Assembly: GCA_948567375.1 (NCBI GenBank)
Contig: OX419762.1
Span: 23,762,608-23,826,607, forward strand
DNA: 64,000 nucleotides
Direction: 5' to 3'
DNA from: Lunularia cruciata
Lineage: Eukaryota > Streptophyta > Marchantiopsida > Lunulariales > Lunulariaceae
Of this stretch, positions 47,345 to 58,914 are shown one piece after another. Positions within the stretch are counted from its first letter, which is position 1. Every line of letters begins with the position of its first letter. The notes beneath the pieces were generated by a model, which saw only the letters and a program-made list of their open reading frames with translations, did no database searches and was not told the origin of the DNA. The position numbers were made by a program, and so were the translations under genes.

Positions 47345-48130
47345 ATGTTCTTCTGGATTCCAAAGCTGCGATTATTTTAACCTTCTCAACATTGACTTCA
47401 ATACCTCGGCTTGACACCCGATGCCCCAGAAGAATTCCCTCCTTCATTGCAAAGAAGCATTTCTCCGGGTGTAATGACAAGCCGGAAAAACGACACCTTT
47501 CAAACATTTGGCAAAGGTAATCTCTATGTACATCCCGTAGTCCAAACACGCAAAAGTCATCAATAAAAAATTTGACAAATTTGCGCAGGAAATCTTTGAA
47601 GATCGAATTCATCATCCGCTGGAAAGTAGCGGGAGCATTACACAACCCAAAGGGCATTTGATTGTAAGCAAAAGTGCCCCAATTGGTCGTTAATGTAATT
47701 TTATCCTTATCTTCTTCTCAAATGGATACTTGATTGTACCTTGAAAATCCATCGAGAAAACTATAACAAGGATGCCCAACTACCTGATCTAAAATTGTAT
47801 TGGTAAAAGGCAAGGGATGATGATCTTTCCTTGTGACTACGTTCAATTTTTGGAAGTCTTGGCACACTCGGATCTTCCCTGTTTTCTTCTTCGGGACAAT
47901 GACAATGGGGGAGACCCATTCACTGCTTAAGACAGGGAAGATGATTCCGGCCCCTAAGTACTTATTGATTTCATCTTTTACCAAGAGCGAGTACTTCGGG
48001 TTCAGGCGGTATTGTCGCTGCCGAACCGGAACTGCACCTTCAATCAAATCAATTGGGTGTTCTCCAAATTCTCGTGGAATACCCAGCATTTGATCAATCA
48101 ACCAGGCAAATACATCCTGGAATTCTATAA
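47345..48130 (-). pseudogene. gypsy1 reverse transcriptase
   Basis: Minus strand. Fingers and palm: EWVSPIVIVPKKKTGKIRVC, FQKLNVVTRKDHHPLPF, YSFLDGFSRYNQVSI, then a TGA at 47718, TTNWGTFAYNQMPFGLCNAP and the catalytic FIDDF box (47553-47567), followed by HPEKCFFAMKEGILLGH. A frameshift near 47361 disconnects the thumb from RNase H. All catalytic residues are visible. Confidence 0.93.
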
Positions 48131-48559
48131 ACAAGGCAGTGTATCCTGCCAACTCCTCCGAAGTAATTGTCTTCGAGATTTTTAAAATTTTTCCTTCAGT
48201 GAGTAACACCTCTTGACAGTCATTGGGGTTGATGACTCCTTCAACGTGGCTTACTCGGCTTATCCCGAGGCGAGCGGCCATCAAACCCCCTCCCTCCAAG
48301 TCAGGTTTACCCAAGGCAAGGTCATATGGATCTTCATCGTCAACCTCTACCTCGTAGCATTCCAAGTAATTAACTTGGACTTCTTCTTCGGATTCATCTG
48401 AAGACAAAGACGATGAATCTTCGGACTCGTCCTCCTCTTCTGACAAACTTGTTTCCCCGAGATGGGGAACCTTTGTCCAACTCACAGTCACCATCTTCTG
48501 ATCCTCGGACAAAATGTCCTTGAATCTTAACTTCTGCTGATGCCAATCCACTACAACTT

Positions 48560-48910
48560 GGGCACTATACAACCAGGGTCTACCGATCAACAAAGGGTAA
48601 CCAGTTTTTGTCACTGGCCGCAATACGATGTAATTCAACTTGAAGGGTACCCCTCCAATGATCGTGGTAATGTTCGACAGCATGCCTAAGGGCCGTCTCC
48701 TGGTTTGGTCTGCAAACTTCAAAACTCGGGGTGTTGGTTCAAACGTATGATACCCGAGTCGATTCGCAATATCTTCAGTCATGACATTCACACTGGACCC
48801 AAAGTCAATGGGTATCGATGTGATCATGCAACCTGCAATCTCCGCGTCTACCTCGGGAGATCCCAAATCTTGTTGTTCAATACGATAGATAGCAGGCAGG
48901 TCCTTCTTTG
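48560..48910 (-). pseudogene. gypsy1 aspartic protease
   Basis: Minus strand, inside the gag-pol frame. The active-site loop is PIDFGSSVNVM (48780-48806), where retropepsins normally have D-T/S-G; the middle residue here is Phe. The second motif is YPLLIGRPWLYSAQVV (about 48560-48600). It would process Gag-Pol if active; the loop substitution makes activity doubtful unless it is lineage-specific. Confidence 0.85.
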
Positions 48911-51458
48911 ACATCAACCTCATCTTCTTGAGGGCCGAATTAAGCTGTCTCTTGTACAGCTTGTTATCTTCCCACAATTGCTTAAATGTAACATTGGCAT
49001 TTGTGGTGGCCAAGTCGGCTACAATATCATATTGGGGAACTCCTCCCAATTTGACCGTCTTCATCTTCGGCTTTGAGTCCAAGGACTCTCCATGCTCCCT
49101 CTTGACTTCGGGACGCTTCAAAATGGTGACGGGCTTGCTGATGGCCTTAACCCGAGCTTCCTCGGGTTGGCCTACCTTGGCTTGAATCAGACCCTTTACT
49201 TCGGATCGGATGTCCGCCGGAAAAATTGGAGACTTCGTCTTCATCTCTTCTTCCAAACTCAGTTCCCGAGTCCTGAGTAATGCCTCCGTTAATTCTTTCT
49301 GCAAGGCTTTAGCTTTAGCTTTTGCAAGGATCTTTTCCTCCTTGGCCGAAAGAATTGCTTTTGGGCGCTGTCTCTTCGCCTTTCGGGAAGACGATGAGGT
49401 CGTACTCAGTTCTTCGAGATCACGCTTCTTCTTGGTGGAGCGTGTCTCAACTTTCAAAATTTCAAGGTCTGGCCATTCTCCTTCTGAGGCTGGACTCCCT
49501 TCGTGAGGTCTTTCTTCCTCAAGAGTTATACAATTTACATTCGTATCCCTCTTCGGCTGAAGTGCTGCACGCTCAGCGGGGGTTTGTACATATTTTACAA
49601 GAGGCTTCGGGTTCAGCAGGTGAGGGCATTGGTTGCTCGTATGCCCCAATCCTTTACAATTTCCACACAGGGGAACGTACCCAATTTGCCTTCTTGGCTC
49701 GGGACAATTTGGAGACCAATGTCCCATTGAGCCACAATTATAACAGGCTCCGGGTGCAACATTCTGAGGGCGATTTTGGTTGCTCATCGGTGGTCTTTGT
49801 GCAGGAGCATTGGGGTTATACTCCCTCGGTCCAAACCTCGGACCTTGATACGATGTGCTCGGTTGAGGCTGTACTTCCTGAGTTTGATACACCGCTTCTT
49901 CATCATTGTCTTGGTTCCATCCCGGAACCCAATCAATTTGCTGCACTGGGAATGCATTACGAGTATTGCATTCTGTGTTGGCATGGCCGGATTTGCCACA
50001 TGCGGTGCACCACACATTAGATCCTCCAAATGCTGGGGCCTTTCTTTGGTCCTTAGCCCCAATCATCTGGATCTTGAAATCCGAAAAATCCTTGATGAGG
50101 GCATCCAGCTTCGTATCCACCTTATGTACACTCTTGGCTGGTGGAGTCACTGGTTTCTTGCCTCCACGTCTTCTGACTCGTCTTGGCTTTGATTCTTCTT
50201 CGGATTCCAAAGAAGAGCTTGAAGACATAGAGGATTCGTCCAAAGAAGAGGAGGTGCTGCGTGAAGCTCTCTTTCTGGGCTTCTTGCCCTTCTTCTCCTG
50301 ATTTCTCCAGTTACCGGTAGAGTGAGAGTGGGCCGCTTCATAACGAGCGACATGTTTGAGTACTTTATCAAGGGAAGTTACGTTCCTCTCCCTGGCAAAG
50401 ATTTGTATCTCTGGCGATAGGCCCCCAAGGAACCAGGTAATGGCTTGGGCATCGGAGTATCCCACCACCCCCGATTGCTTGGGAACTCAGTTCAATAATG
50501 CCATGAACCGCTCAGAGTAGTCTCTCAACTTCTCCTTCTTGCCCCGGTCCAAATCATTTAGTGCCGCGAAGACACTTGTATCATAGTCAACCTGCCGGAA
50601 TCGTTCTAGGAAGTTGTTTCTCAAGTCTGCCCAGTCCGATGGTACAAACCCCTTCTGAGTCACATGAGTGTACCAGCTCCGAGCTTTCTTGCGAAGCAGA
50701 CTTGGAAAAATTCTTAGTCGATCCGCCAAGTCATGCTCCTTGTTAGCAAAGGAGATGACTTTGAATTCTTCGATGAATTCATCGGGGTCTTCATCTTGTT
50801 CCGTCCCCTTATACTTTTGATAGGCGTGTCAAGTGATAGGAAGCAAAGTCATCGTTCGATGCATTGGGATCAGCTGAGGTAATGTAGAACTTGACGGAAC
50901 GGAAGAATTGGCTAGAATTGATGCCGTGTTATCAACCCAGGGATTCCAATTTGTCAAATTCAACGCAAGGTCTTCTTCGACAATTTCTACTCTGAGAGGG
51001 TCGACTTCAACCCGAGTGGAAGATTCAGGATCAACACCTTCAATAGGTTCTTCCAAATTCCTTCGGGACAACCGAGGAATCGTTTGTAGAAGGTGTTGAC
51101 ACTCGTCTTCAGTAAGTGTGCGTGCTGTCTTTTCTCGAACAAAGGTCTTCAAGGAAACAACTTCCTTTATAGCTCTAGGGGAAGTTGGTGTACTTGGCCG
51201 CAATGCATATGTTTGCCCACTGGATTCTTTCTTCTTCTTGGAAGAAGAGGGAGATGCAAAGTAGCCTTGCCAACCGCCTTTGCATTTCTTGTGATCAAGT
51301 TCTTGCAGGGCTTCTTGCACTTCATGAAGGAGTTGAAACTCCAACGCCTCTCGCTCAGTTTCGTCAACAATGGATGGGACGTTCAGACGTTCGTCTTCTT
51401 CACGCTGAAGTGCTCATCTTTGAGCTCTCTCTTCCCGTTGTTCTTTCAATCCAGACAT
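48911..51458 (-). pseudogene. gypsy1 gag
   Basis: Minus strand, starting ATG at 51458 (MSGLKEQREERAQ), in one frame with protease and RT. TGA codons are at 51414, 50829 and 50487. The gag core lies at about 50450-50800 (LRIFPSLLRKKARSWYTHVT, WADLRNNFLERFRQV, WFLGGLSPEIQIF). It is followed by a Ser/Arg-rich segment and three zinc knuckles: CTACGKSGHANTEC (49968-50009), CYNCGSMGHWSPNC (49704-49745), CGNCKGLGHTSNQC (49626-49667). A Lys/Glu-rich spacer leads to protease. The knuckles would bind genomic RNA. Confidence 0.9.
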
Positions 51459-51521
51459 TCATATTGCCTTGATACCCAGTTTCCAATTTGGCTTCGTATT
51501 CTTCCACTTCCGAGATTTGTA

Positions 51522-51539
51522 TCCCCGGCAGCGGCGCCA
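51522..51539 (-). other. gypsy1 primer-binding site (tRNA-Asp)
   Basis: Minus strand TGGCGCCGCTGCCGGGGA, seven bases after the LTR end. Plant tRNA-Asp(GTC) ends TCCCCGGCAACGGCGCCA, giving complementarity over all 18 bases except one. This proves that 51547-55263 and 41596-45376 are LTRs and not independent repeats. Confidence 0.93.
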
Positions 51540-51546
51540 AAAATCA

Positions 51547-54500
51547 TGTGACAACCTGGCAAATATCACTTTTGCAGTAATTGGGTAAGTAAAGTTTGTT
51601 CCCGCAGAGATACGAGTCAGAAATGTCCAAATACGAAGCAAAGTAACAATTTTAGTTCTTCTTGAGTTCTTCTTTAGTCTCTTAGGTAGACACCACACCC
51701 AAAAGAGAGTAACAAGCACTGACTCGCAGTCTTGTCACAAATTAACACTCCATAATCACAACTCCATCAAATCTTTCCAAACAATTTTGATTGTGATGAT
51801 TCAAGCTCTTCCAAAAACGGCACTTCACTGCAAAACGACTTTGCCTCAGAATTGTGTTCCACCCCTCCACTGAAGGCACAACTTCCTCTATCGAAATTGC
51901 TTCACATCAACTTTGCACTGCACTCACAAATGCAGAATACTACAAACACTACAATTCCTCTTTGATCTGTCAAGGCATTGCTTTGATTGCACTTCACTCA
52001 AGATCAAACACACAGAATGAAGATCAAGGCTGTGGAATCCAACATCCAACAAGCACTCTGACTTGCACTTCGAATTTCTCCAAACACTCACAAACACAAT
52101 TGCGAAATTGATACTTGAAATCAAGCTCAAGCGACGAGCACTGCTTCACAGCACTTCGCTTTATCTATTCTCAGAAACAATGAGCACTGAACAACAACTT
52201 CCTGCAAATGCCACTCTTAAATAGTGAACAAATCGATAGTTCTAACAACTATACCGTTCTACAACAAGTGTTCTAACCTGCAGATCCGAAATGACAATGC
52301 ACCTCTTCATATCTGCCCCTTAAAATCTCAAATCGGTTACTAATCCGATTTGATGTCTACTTCTTCCTCGGCTTTCAAACCCGACCCCAAAGTAATCTTA
52401 CTTCCTACTACATTTTCCTCGGGTTTCACATCTCCTACATCTTCTACCAGATCCAGCAATTCTCTTTCCTGATCTGAAATTGCACTAGTGGGTAATCTAT
52501 CTAACTCCTCATCCTTCAACCCACTCTTCTCTAATGTCTCTGAGGGCAACTCCGAAGACATTTGGATCCCGATGTTATCTACTTCGGGTTTTGCCTTAAC
52601 ATCCTGCCGATGCTTTTCTAACTCTATTCTCACTAAGTCTAATCTAATCGCGATATTGTCTTCTACTTCTAAGATTTTCCTATCTACACGAGTTCTCAAT
52701 TTAATCAACAAGGCATTCAAATCTGTATCTTTTGCTTGTCTTTGCCTCGTTTCCTACACCAATAGTTTTAACTTGTGCAATTTCATCTCCTCAATTTGAA
52801 CGCTGGCCTCCGTACTCAACATCACGTTTACTCTGAGGACAATTTCCTTCAATGGCTCCAATCTTGTCTTGCGTTCGTGTTCCCGATTTGCGAGCCATTC
52901 CTCTCTGTACATCGCCAATTCTTCCTCGAATTCGGCCTTCACCGCTTCCTTCTCTTTCTCCTTCTATGCAACCTTCTCTTCTTGATTACGAAGTAAGTCT
53001 CGTAATCTCTCTTCTTCTCTATATCTCGTAGCCAACTCTCGCTGCCAGAGTTGCTTCTTCTCCTCCATACTCTCCATCACTCGATCAAGCTCTTGATCCT
53101 TCGATGCTACCCTCGCCATAGCATGGATGAGTTTGACTCTTGAATCAACAAACTGCTGCTTCAAAATTTCATGCTCCGCTACCCGTCTCTCCCTTGCGAT
53201 GTCACTCTTCCTTGCAAGATCTTCTCGATAACTCACTTCTCTCTTCAGGTCTTCGATTACCTGACTCCTCTCGACTGCTTTTGCTCGCAGTACTTCTCTC
53301 TCTTCCTCTCCTCGGGTTATACTCTTCTTTAACTCCGAGTTTTCTTCTTCCAATCTTGATAAGACAACAGTCTTTACCTCTGGACACAGTCTTTACCTCT
53401 GGACAAGTAGACTGCATTCCTTCTTCTTCTTCTCCATCTTCACCAACAGCGGGCATACTACCATTTGCAGGTAATCTACTCCATTACTGACAACTTCGTC
53501 CTCCCCCAGAGTGGTCTCTTCTCTTTCCTCGTGTTCTCTCGATACTCGCCTTCTTCTCTGGAGTCTTCGTATTGGAATCGATGCCTCACTGCCCGAGCTT
53601 CCTTTTACCTCTTCCTTCACTCTACTCGGTCCCGCTTCACACTTTGCCTTAGGTCTCGAGCGAATTCCTTGCTGTACTGCGATCTTCTTCTTCTCCTCAC
53701 ACATTGGTACTTTGTCTTCCAGCGCCGCATTGTCTTCGGTTTCTACTTCGGCTTGCATTTCTTCTTTGTATTCTTCAGCCACTGGTACCGATGTCATCTC
53801 TCCTCCTTCCTCACTGTCACTGCTTGTATCTCCACTTTGCAATGTCAGCTCAGGGTTCTCCTCATGGTCCAAGTCCTCCGTCTTGAGCTCAGCTTCGCCT
53901 TCTGAGTCTTCATCTTCCGACTCAATCACCACCATTCCTCGCCTCGGGTTATTTTTCTGCATTTTCTGAGGTTTCTTGTTTTCTTTGGCTTCAGCTTGCC
54001 GAGTTCTCTTCTTCGTCGGGGTACTTTCAACGACCTCCACGTTCTTCCCAGTCTTCACGTAGTAATCGTCTGTGCTCCGGATTTGGAGAATGTATTGCTG
54101 CTCCTCCGCGTCGACTTCTCTTCTCAAATCAGGATGGAAATGAGACACCATTCAATTACGCTCTGCCTCATTGAGCAGATTTAACCCGAGGTAAAAATGG
54201 GCTGCAAATGGTACGATGTAGTGTGGAGGTGACTTATCCCGCAGATTCCACACCATCTGCCTCGTTCTTCCGTGAAAGCACCTTGGCCAATTTATCGGTT
54301 CTCCTGCAAATAACTTGTGAAAGAACACCGCTTGATGTTTCATCACATAGGTAGTTCTCTCCGGCTTCAGGAGGGCCATTAGTGCACTCACAATTCCTCT
54401 CCTCACTGGGTCCTTATAGCTCTCAACTTTATACCCATTTTTGTCCTCTTCAACGAGAAGGCATCTCTCACCTCCTGCGTTTCTTGGGCTATCTCTCCTT

Positions 54501-55263
54501 TCCCCAAGAACATGGCTCCCTGCTCCGAGCCTGCCTCCTTCCCCAGTACGAGTCTCCAATCCGACTCTGTCTAGCAAGCCGGATTTCCTCTCTTCCCTTC
54601 TTCCTCGGGACCATCGAGACATTTACTCTCGATGATTTCTATCATGAATCTTGGAAAACTTATGTTCTAGTTCCATGCCAAAAAAGTGATCCGAAGTTGG
54701 CTCAAGACTTCGATCCTTGCTACTATATCTAATCTCCGAATTGCATGATTTCTCACTGCAAATTCGGAGTTCTTCTTCCCTCCTCCCATCTCTTCTGCTT
54801 TCTTTCGGTCTCTCGATTTCTCTCTCTTGACTTCTCCCTTATGCACTAACACAAGTCCAACTCTATTTCCCTTTCCCCGATCACCTGCAAGATGACTCCT
54901 CAACGGCGAAGGAAAATTGCTCAACATTTCATCGTTGCAGTTTCAATATTTATAGAGTTGCACTTCTTCGTGAGCCGCTAATTTTGAAATGGCCCCTTCT
55001 TGAATTTCTTGTGCCGACGAGAGGTTGTTAGATTGTCTTTGCCTCGGGTTGAGCTCCCCCCGAGCCAAAGACAATTTACTTCGTATTGTATGCTGACACG
55101 GCATTTCAGAGTACTTTGCCTTATGACCCGAAGTCACTTTACTTTGGGTTTCACCCCGAAGACACTTTTTCTTTGTCATCTTCGGCCATACAGGCGCAAT
55201 CCGACTTCTCTATACACTTCTTCTCCTTTATTTTGGAAAAAAACAAAAAATGTGGGCACCACA
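51547..55263 (-). repeat. gypsy1 5' LTR
   Basis: 3717 bp, minus strand TGTGGTGCCCACATTTTTTG to AGGTTGTCACA. Compared with the 3' LTR it has a ~95-bp deletion in the leader before the gene (near 54970) and a tandem duplication of cagtctttacctctggac at about 53367-53404. The TATA-like promoter lies at 52213-52225. Confidence 0.95.
52340..54927 (-). pseudogene. LTR gene in the 5' LTR, several breaks
   Basis: The copy corresponding to 42389-44962. Open segments: 54667-54927, 54152-54622, 53393-54151, 52964-53353, 52754-52942, 52340-52720. It shares the TAG at the start of the distal coiled coil (EEKVA*KEKEKE) with the 3' LTR, so that stop was already in the parent. It has additional private breaks, including the short duplication near 53385. 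Confidence 0.85.
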
Positions 55264-55579
55264 CTTTACCCCAAGATGATCAACCCAATGCGACAATAGT
55301 GTAACAACTTTCCATTGGATTTGTCAACCAAGAAAGGACAAGTAAGAAAATGGCTAAGGCGCAAATGACCAAATCTTGATAGCGCCAAGATGAACTCATG
55401 CAGAAGGTGTGAGCTTTGGTGAAGATTGGAAGAATGACCAATCAACAAAGCAGTATAAAATTTAACTTTGACAAGGGGATTTTGAAATGTCACGCAAGTA
55501 TCCTAAGCCATTGAGTGGTAGACCCAAAGGAGTGCCTATAGCAAATCCAATCAATAATTTGATATTTAACAGTTCTTAA

Positions 55580-58025
55580 GGAGTTAGGATCTTGAGACCA
55601 GGAGATGATAGAATTATCTTTCAGCTACTCCGCATTAAAGATCACACCATGCCAAAGAAGGGTGAGACAAAGAGTTCATTGCTTGCAATGAGAAACCCGG
55701 TTATTTGAAGGCTAGATTGAAGTGTTGAGTAGGCTTTGTATCAACTTTTGGCCTAGAACTAGAACTTGAGTTTTCTTAGGTTCATCAAAGAAGTAGCTAC
55801 AAGTGATTGTGATGAAGGGCATGAGAATGAGGGGAAGAGAGGAAATCCGGCTCAATGGACAAAGTCAGATTGGAGATTGGTGTTGGGAAGAGAGGCCGGT
55901 GAGGAAACTAGGGCTACGTTCCTTGGGAAGGGAGAGCATGCAAAAGACACATACAAAATTTGGAATTCCTCCACTACACCGTGCCTAAACAACAGGTATA
56001 AAGTTGATACCTAATGGGAACCGGTCAAGCAAAGTATCATTGGGATAATGATAGCACTCTTTAAGCTAAATTGCATGATGTATGTGATGAAGCACCAAGC
56101 AGTATTCTTTGCAAGAGCGCCGATGAATTGGGCAAAGTGCTTTCACCAAAGAATGCAACAAATGGTTTGGTGTTGGATAGATCAAGATGCTCCTCACTAT
56201 TTGGTGCCATTTGCTATGCATTTCTACTTTGGATTGAACCTAATGAAGGAGACCAAGCAAAGGAAGATGGTGTCTCACTTTCATCCAGACTTACAAAAAG
56301 CTACAGATGAGAAGGAACAATAGTATATTTGACACATCCAAAGTAGTGATGAGCACTATGCAAGAACAAGGCAACACATGAGGGTAGCAATGAACATCCC
56401 CAAGACAAGAAAGAGAAGTCATCCTAAGGAGAGCATGCCGCTGGTCCAACCAAAGAAAAAAAGAAAGGTGAACCCTAGGCAAGACATTGTGGTGATTGAT
56501 GAGTCATTGGGAGCATAAGAGTCAAAAGGCAAAGCCGAGTATAAGTCAGAAGACTTAGGAGAAGAAGAAGAACCAGAGTTGATGCTATAGAGCAAAGGGT
56601 TGAGCAGCAAAAGTGAAGGTGAGGTGGAAGTTCAACAATGGGGCAAAGATGATGCTGACAATGAAGAACAAGAGTTCCATGCGGTGATCAATCATAGGGA
56701 AGGAGGAGGAATCCTGTGCCCAAAATTATGGAGCATGGAGTTGGAAGAGACCTTGGAGGCCAAGCCAAAGTCAAAGTTTCAGAAGGGTAGAAGATCAAGG
56801 AGGAGTGTTCCTACCGCGGATGCAAAAGCAAGCAATATAAGCCTAATAGTGGAGAAGAGGGAGTCCTTGGATGATATGCCCTTGAGAGTGAGAAGGTTAA
56901 GACTTTGGAGTAAAGCTCTAGTAGAAGAAGTGAGGAGAGAAAAATCTGAGAGTTCAAAGGTCTTTGATAGGGTAGAGTACTTGTTGCAGCTAGTTTGTCC
57001 TTTGTTGTTGCAGTTAAAGAAGAAGAGAGAAGAGATGAATTTGCAATAGTGCAATACATGAATGAGGAAAGTTTGGAGTTAAGAAGAAAGTTAATTCATA
57101 GAGAGTGGGAATTAGCAGAACTCAGGACTGAAGTAGAGCTTATGGAGGAAGGAGATTGAGAGCCTGACAAAGGACTTTGTGAAGAGAGGTGAAGCCATGG
57201 TGAAACAAGAGGAAGAAAGAAGGAAGCAGATAGAGAAGACTGAGACCTTGAGGATGGAACTGCATGACACGCGAGTGGAGGTCATTCACTTGAAAGTAAT
57301 GGCAACAACAATGGGATAAGAGTTAGAGAGCTTGAAGAAAGATAGATCTTGGCAGAGGGAGTTAGCTACACAAACTTGGGAAGAAGAGCGACTTGGGCAG
57401 AGTGTGACAGAGAAAGAAGCTTTGAAAGCCGAGTTGGAAGATGAAGTAAAGATTGTATCATGAGGAGTTGTTAACAAAGAGAGAGAAGTTGCAGATGCCA
57501 AGGCAAGAAACAGTTGAAGAAGTAGTGGTGATGGTGAAGGTGATGCTTGGAACCATGTCTGAGTGTCAATTGGAGGAATTGAGACTGCACAAGTTGAAGT
57601 TGTTGGTGTAGGAGACGAGGAAGAAGAAAGCAAAAGATATCAAGTTGAATAAATAAGTGATTTGATTAAGACATTGAGTAGATAGGAAGATGTGAGAAGT
57701 AGGAGATAATGTGTGTCTTAGATTAGATTTAGTACATGCAGAGTAAGAGAGACTTTGGAGTAGTGTGAAGGGAGATAAGAAGTCCAAAGTTATAGATGCA
57801 GGAGTGCAAGTGTCTTTGGATCAGTTACCTGAGATTGTAGAGAAGAATGGGTTAGAAGATAAAGACGTAGATAGATTACCCATGATCTTAATTACAGATT
57901 GTAGCAAAGAAGTGGTAGAATTGGTAGAAGGTGGAGTAGAATTAGAGAGACCTAAAGCAGTGGAAATCCGTGAAGGAACATTGGGTTTGGAAGCCAAAGT
58001 TGAGGTTGACATCAGATTGGAGTAA
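55580..58025 (+). pseudogene. LTR gene of copy K, main part
   Basis: Plus strand. Globular domain at 55766-56323 (KRGNPAQWTKSDWRLVLGRE, KHQAVFFARAPMNWAKCF, QDAPHYLVPFAMHFYFG). HFHPDLQKATDEKEQ, then the acidic linker (56600-56700) and coiled coil to 57640. Tail at 57765-58025 (VEKNGLEDKDVDRLP). Frameshifts and stops throughout, but the protein pattern is recognisable. Confidence 0.65.
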
Positions 58026-58143
58026 TAACAATTTTGAGATTTGAAGAGGCAGATATGAAGAGGAAATATGTGAAGGAACATTGGGTTTGGAAGCCAAAGT
58101 CGAGGTTGACATTGGATTGGAGTAGTAACAATTTTGAGATTTC
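57963..58143 (+). repeat. 100-bp tandem duplication at the end of the LTR gene (copy K)
   Basis: Two adjacent copies beginning gaaat..gtgaaggaacattg at 57963 and 58063, each running through the stop codon region (gattggagta) and ttttgagattt. Period exactly 100. Specific to copy K. Confidence 0.8.
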
Positions 58144-58914
58144 AAGAGGTGCATTGTCATTTTGGATCTGCAAGTTTGGTAAAGTTGTTGTAGAACTATA
58201 TATTAGTTAGATCACTATCAAAGTGCACTACCTATTTAAAGGAGGCATTCATAGTGTTCTATTGTTCAGTATTCCAAATTTCTGAAGATAGGTAAAGCAA
58301 AGTGCTAATTCTGAGTGCTCGTCACTTGAGCTTAATTCTGAGTATCAAGTTTGTGTGTGTATTTGTGAGTGTGGATAATTTCAAAGTGCAAATTAGTGTG
58401 CTTGTTGGATACTAGATTCCGTAGCCTTGATCTTCATTTTGTGTGCTTGATCTTGAGTGAAGTGCAATCGAAGCAATGCTTTGATAGATATGAGAGGAAT
58501 TGTAGTGTTGGTAGTATTTTTCATTTGTGAGTGCAACATAAGTTTGATGTGAAGCAATTTTGATCAAAAAAGTTGTGCCTTTAGTGGAGGGGTGGAACAC
58601 AACTATGAGGCACACTTGTTTTGTAGTGAAGTAGCTATGTTTGGGAGAATTTGAATCATCACAATTGAAGTTGGTTTGGAAGATTGGATAGTATTGTGAT
58701 TATGAGTGTGTAAATTGTGACAAGAATTGCTATTGAGCACTTGTTACTCTCTTTTGGGTGTAGTTTCTACCTGAGAGACTAAAGATGAACTCAAGAAGAA
58801 CTAAAGTGTTACTATTTGCTCTATATTTGACCATTTCTGACTTGTATCTTTGTGGAAATAAACTTTACTTGCTGATTACCTCAAAAGTGATACTTGGAGG
58901 GTTGTCACTGTATC

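Larger units (their letters stand above)
41596..55263 (-). mobile_element. Complete gypsy1 element: Ty3/gypsy retrotransposon with giant gene-bearing LTRs
   Basis: A 13,668-bp minus-strand element: 5' LTR 51547-55263, PBS 51522-51539, gag-pro-RT-RNase H-integrase 45388-51458, PPT 45377-45392, 3' LTR 41596-45376. Flanks are CTTTG (41591-41595) and CTTTA (55264-55268), a 5-bp duplication with one change. The LTRs are nearly identical by eye (roughly 95%) apart from indels, so this is the youngest layer of its nest. Internal coding has five TGA codons and one frameshift. The integrase position after RNase H defines Ty3/gypsy. tRNA-Asp priming and the absence of a chromodomain suggest the non-chromodomain plant clade. 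Confidence 0.96.
41406..58909 (+). mobile_element. gypsy1-type LTR, copy K, interrupted by the complete element
   Basis: Starts TGTGGTACCCAC at 41406 and ends GGTTGTCACT at 58909. Flanks are GTATA (41401-41405) and GTATC (58910-58914). It is cut at 41595 by the complete gypsy1 element and resumes at 55264. Net length is about 3.8 kb. Joining across the inserted element restores the leader of the LTR (aaggaaactttg ... ccccaagatgatcaaccc), matching 9998-10060 of LTR #1. Confidence 0.88.

Noticed and set aside
49322-50020. Long plus-strand open frame (232 codons)
   Set aside because: It lies antisense to gypsy1 gag with its zinc knuckles. Composition and motifs fit only the minus-strand gene.
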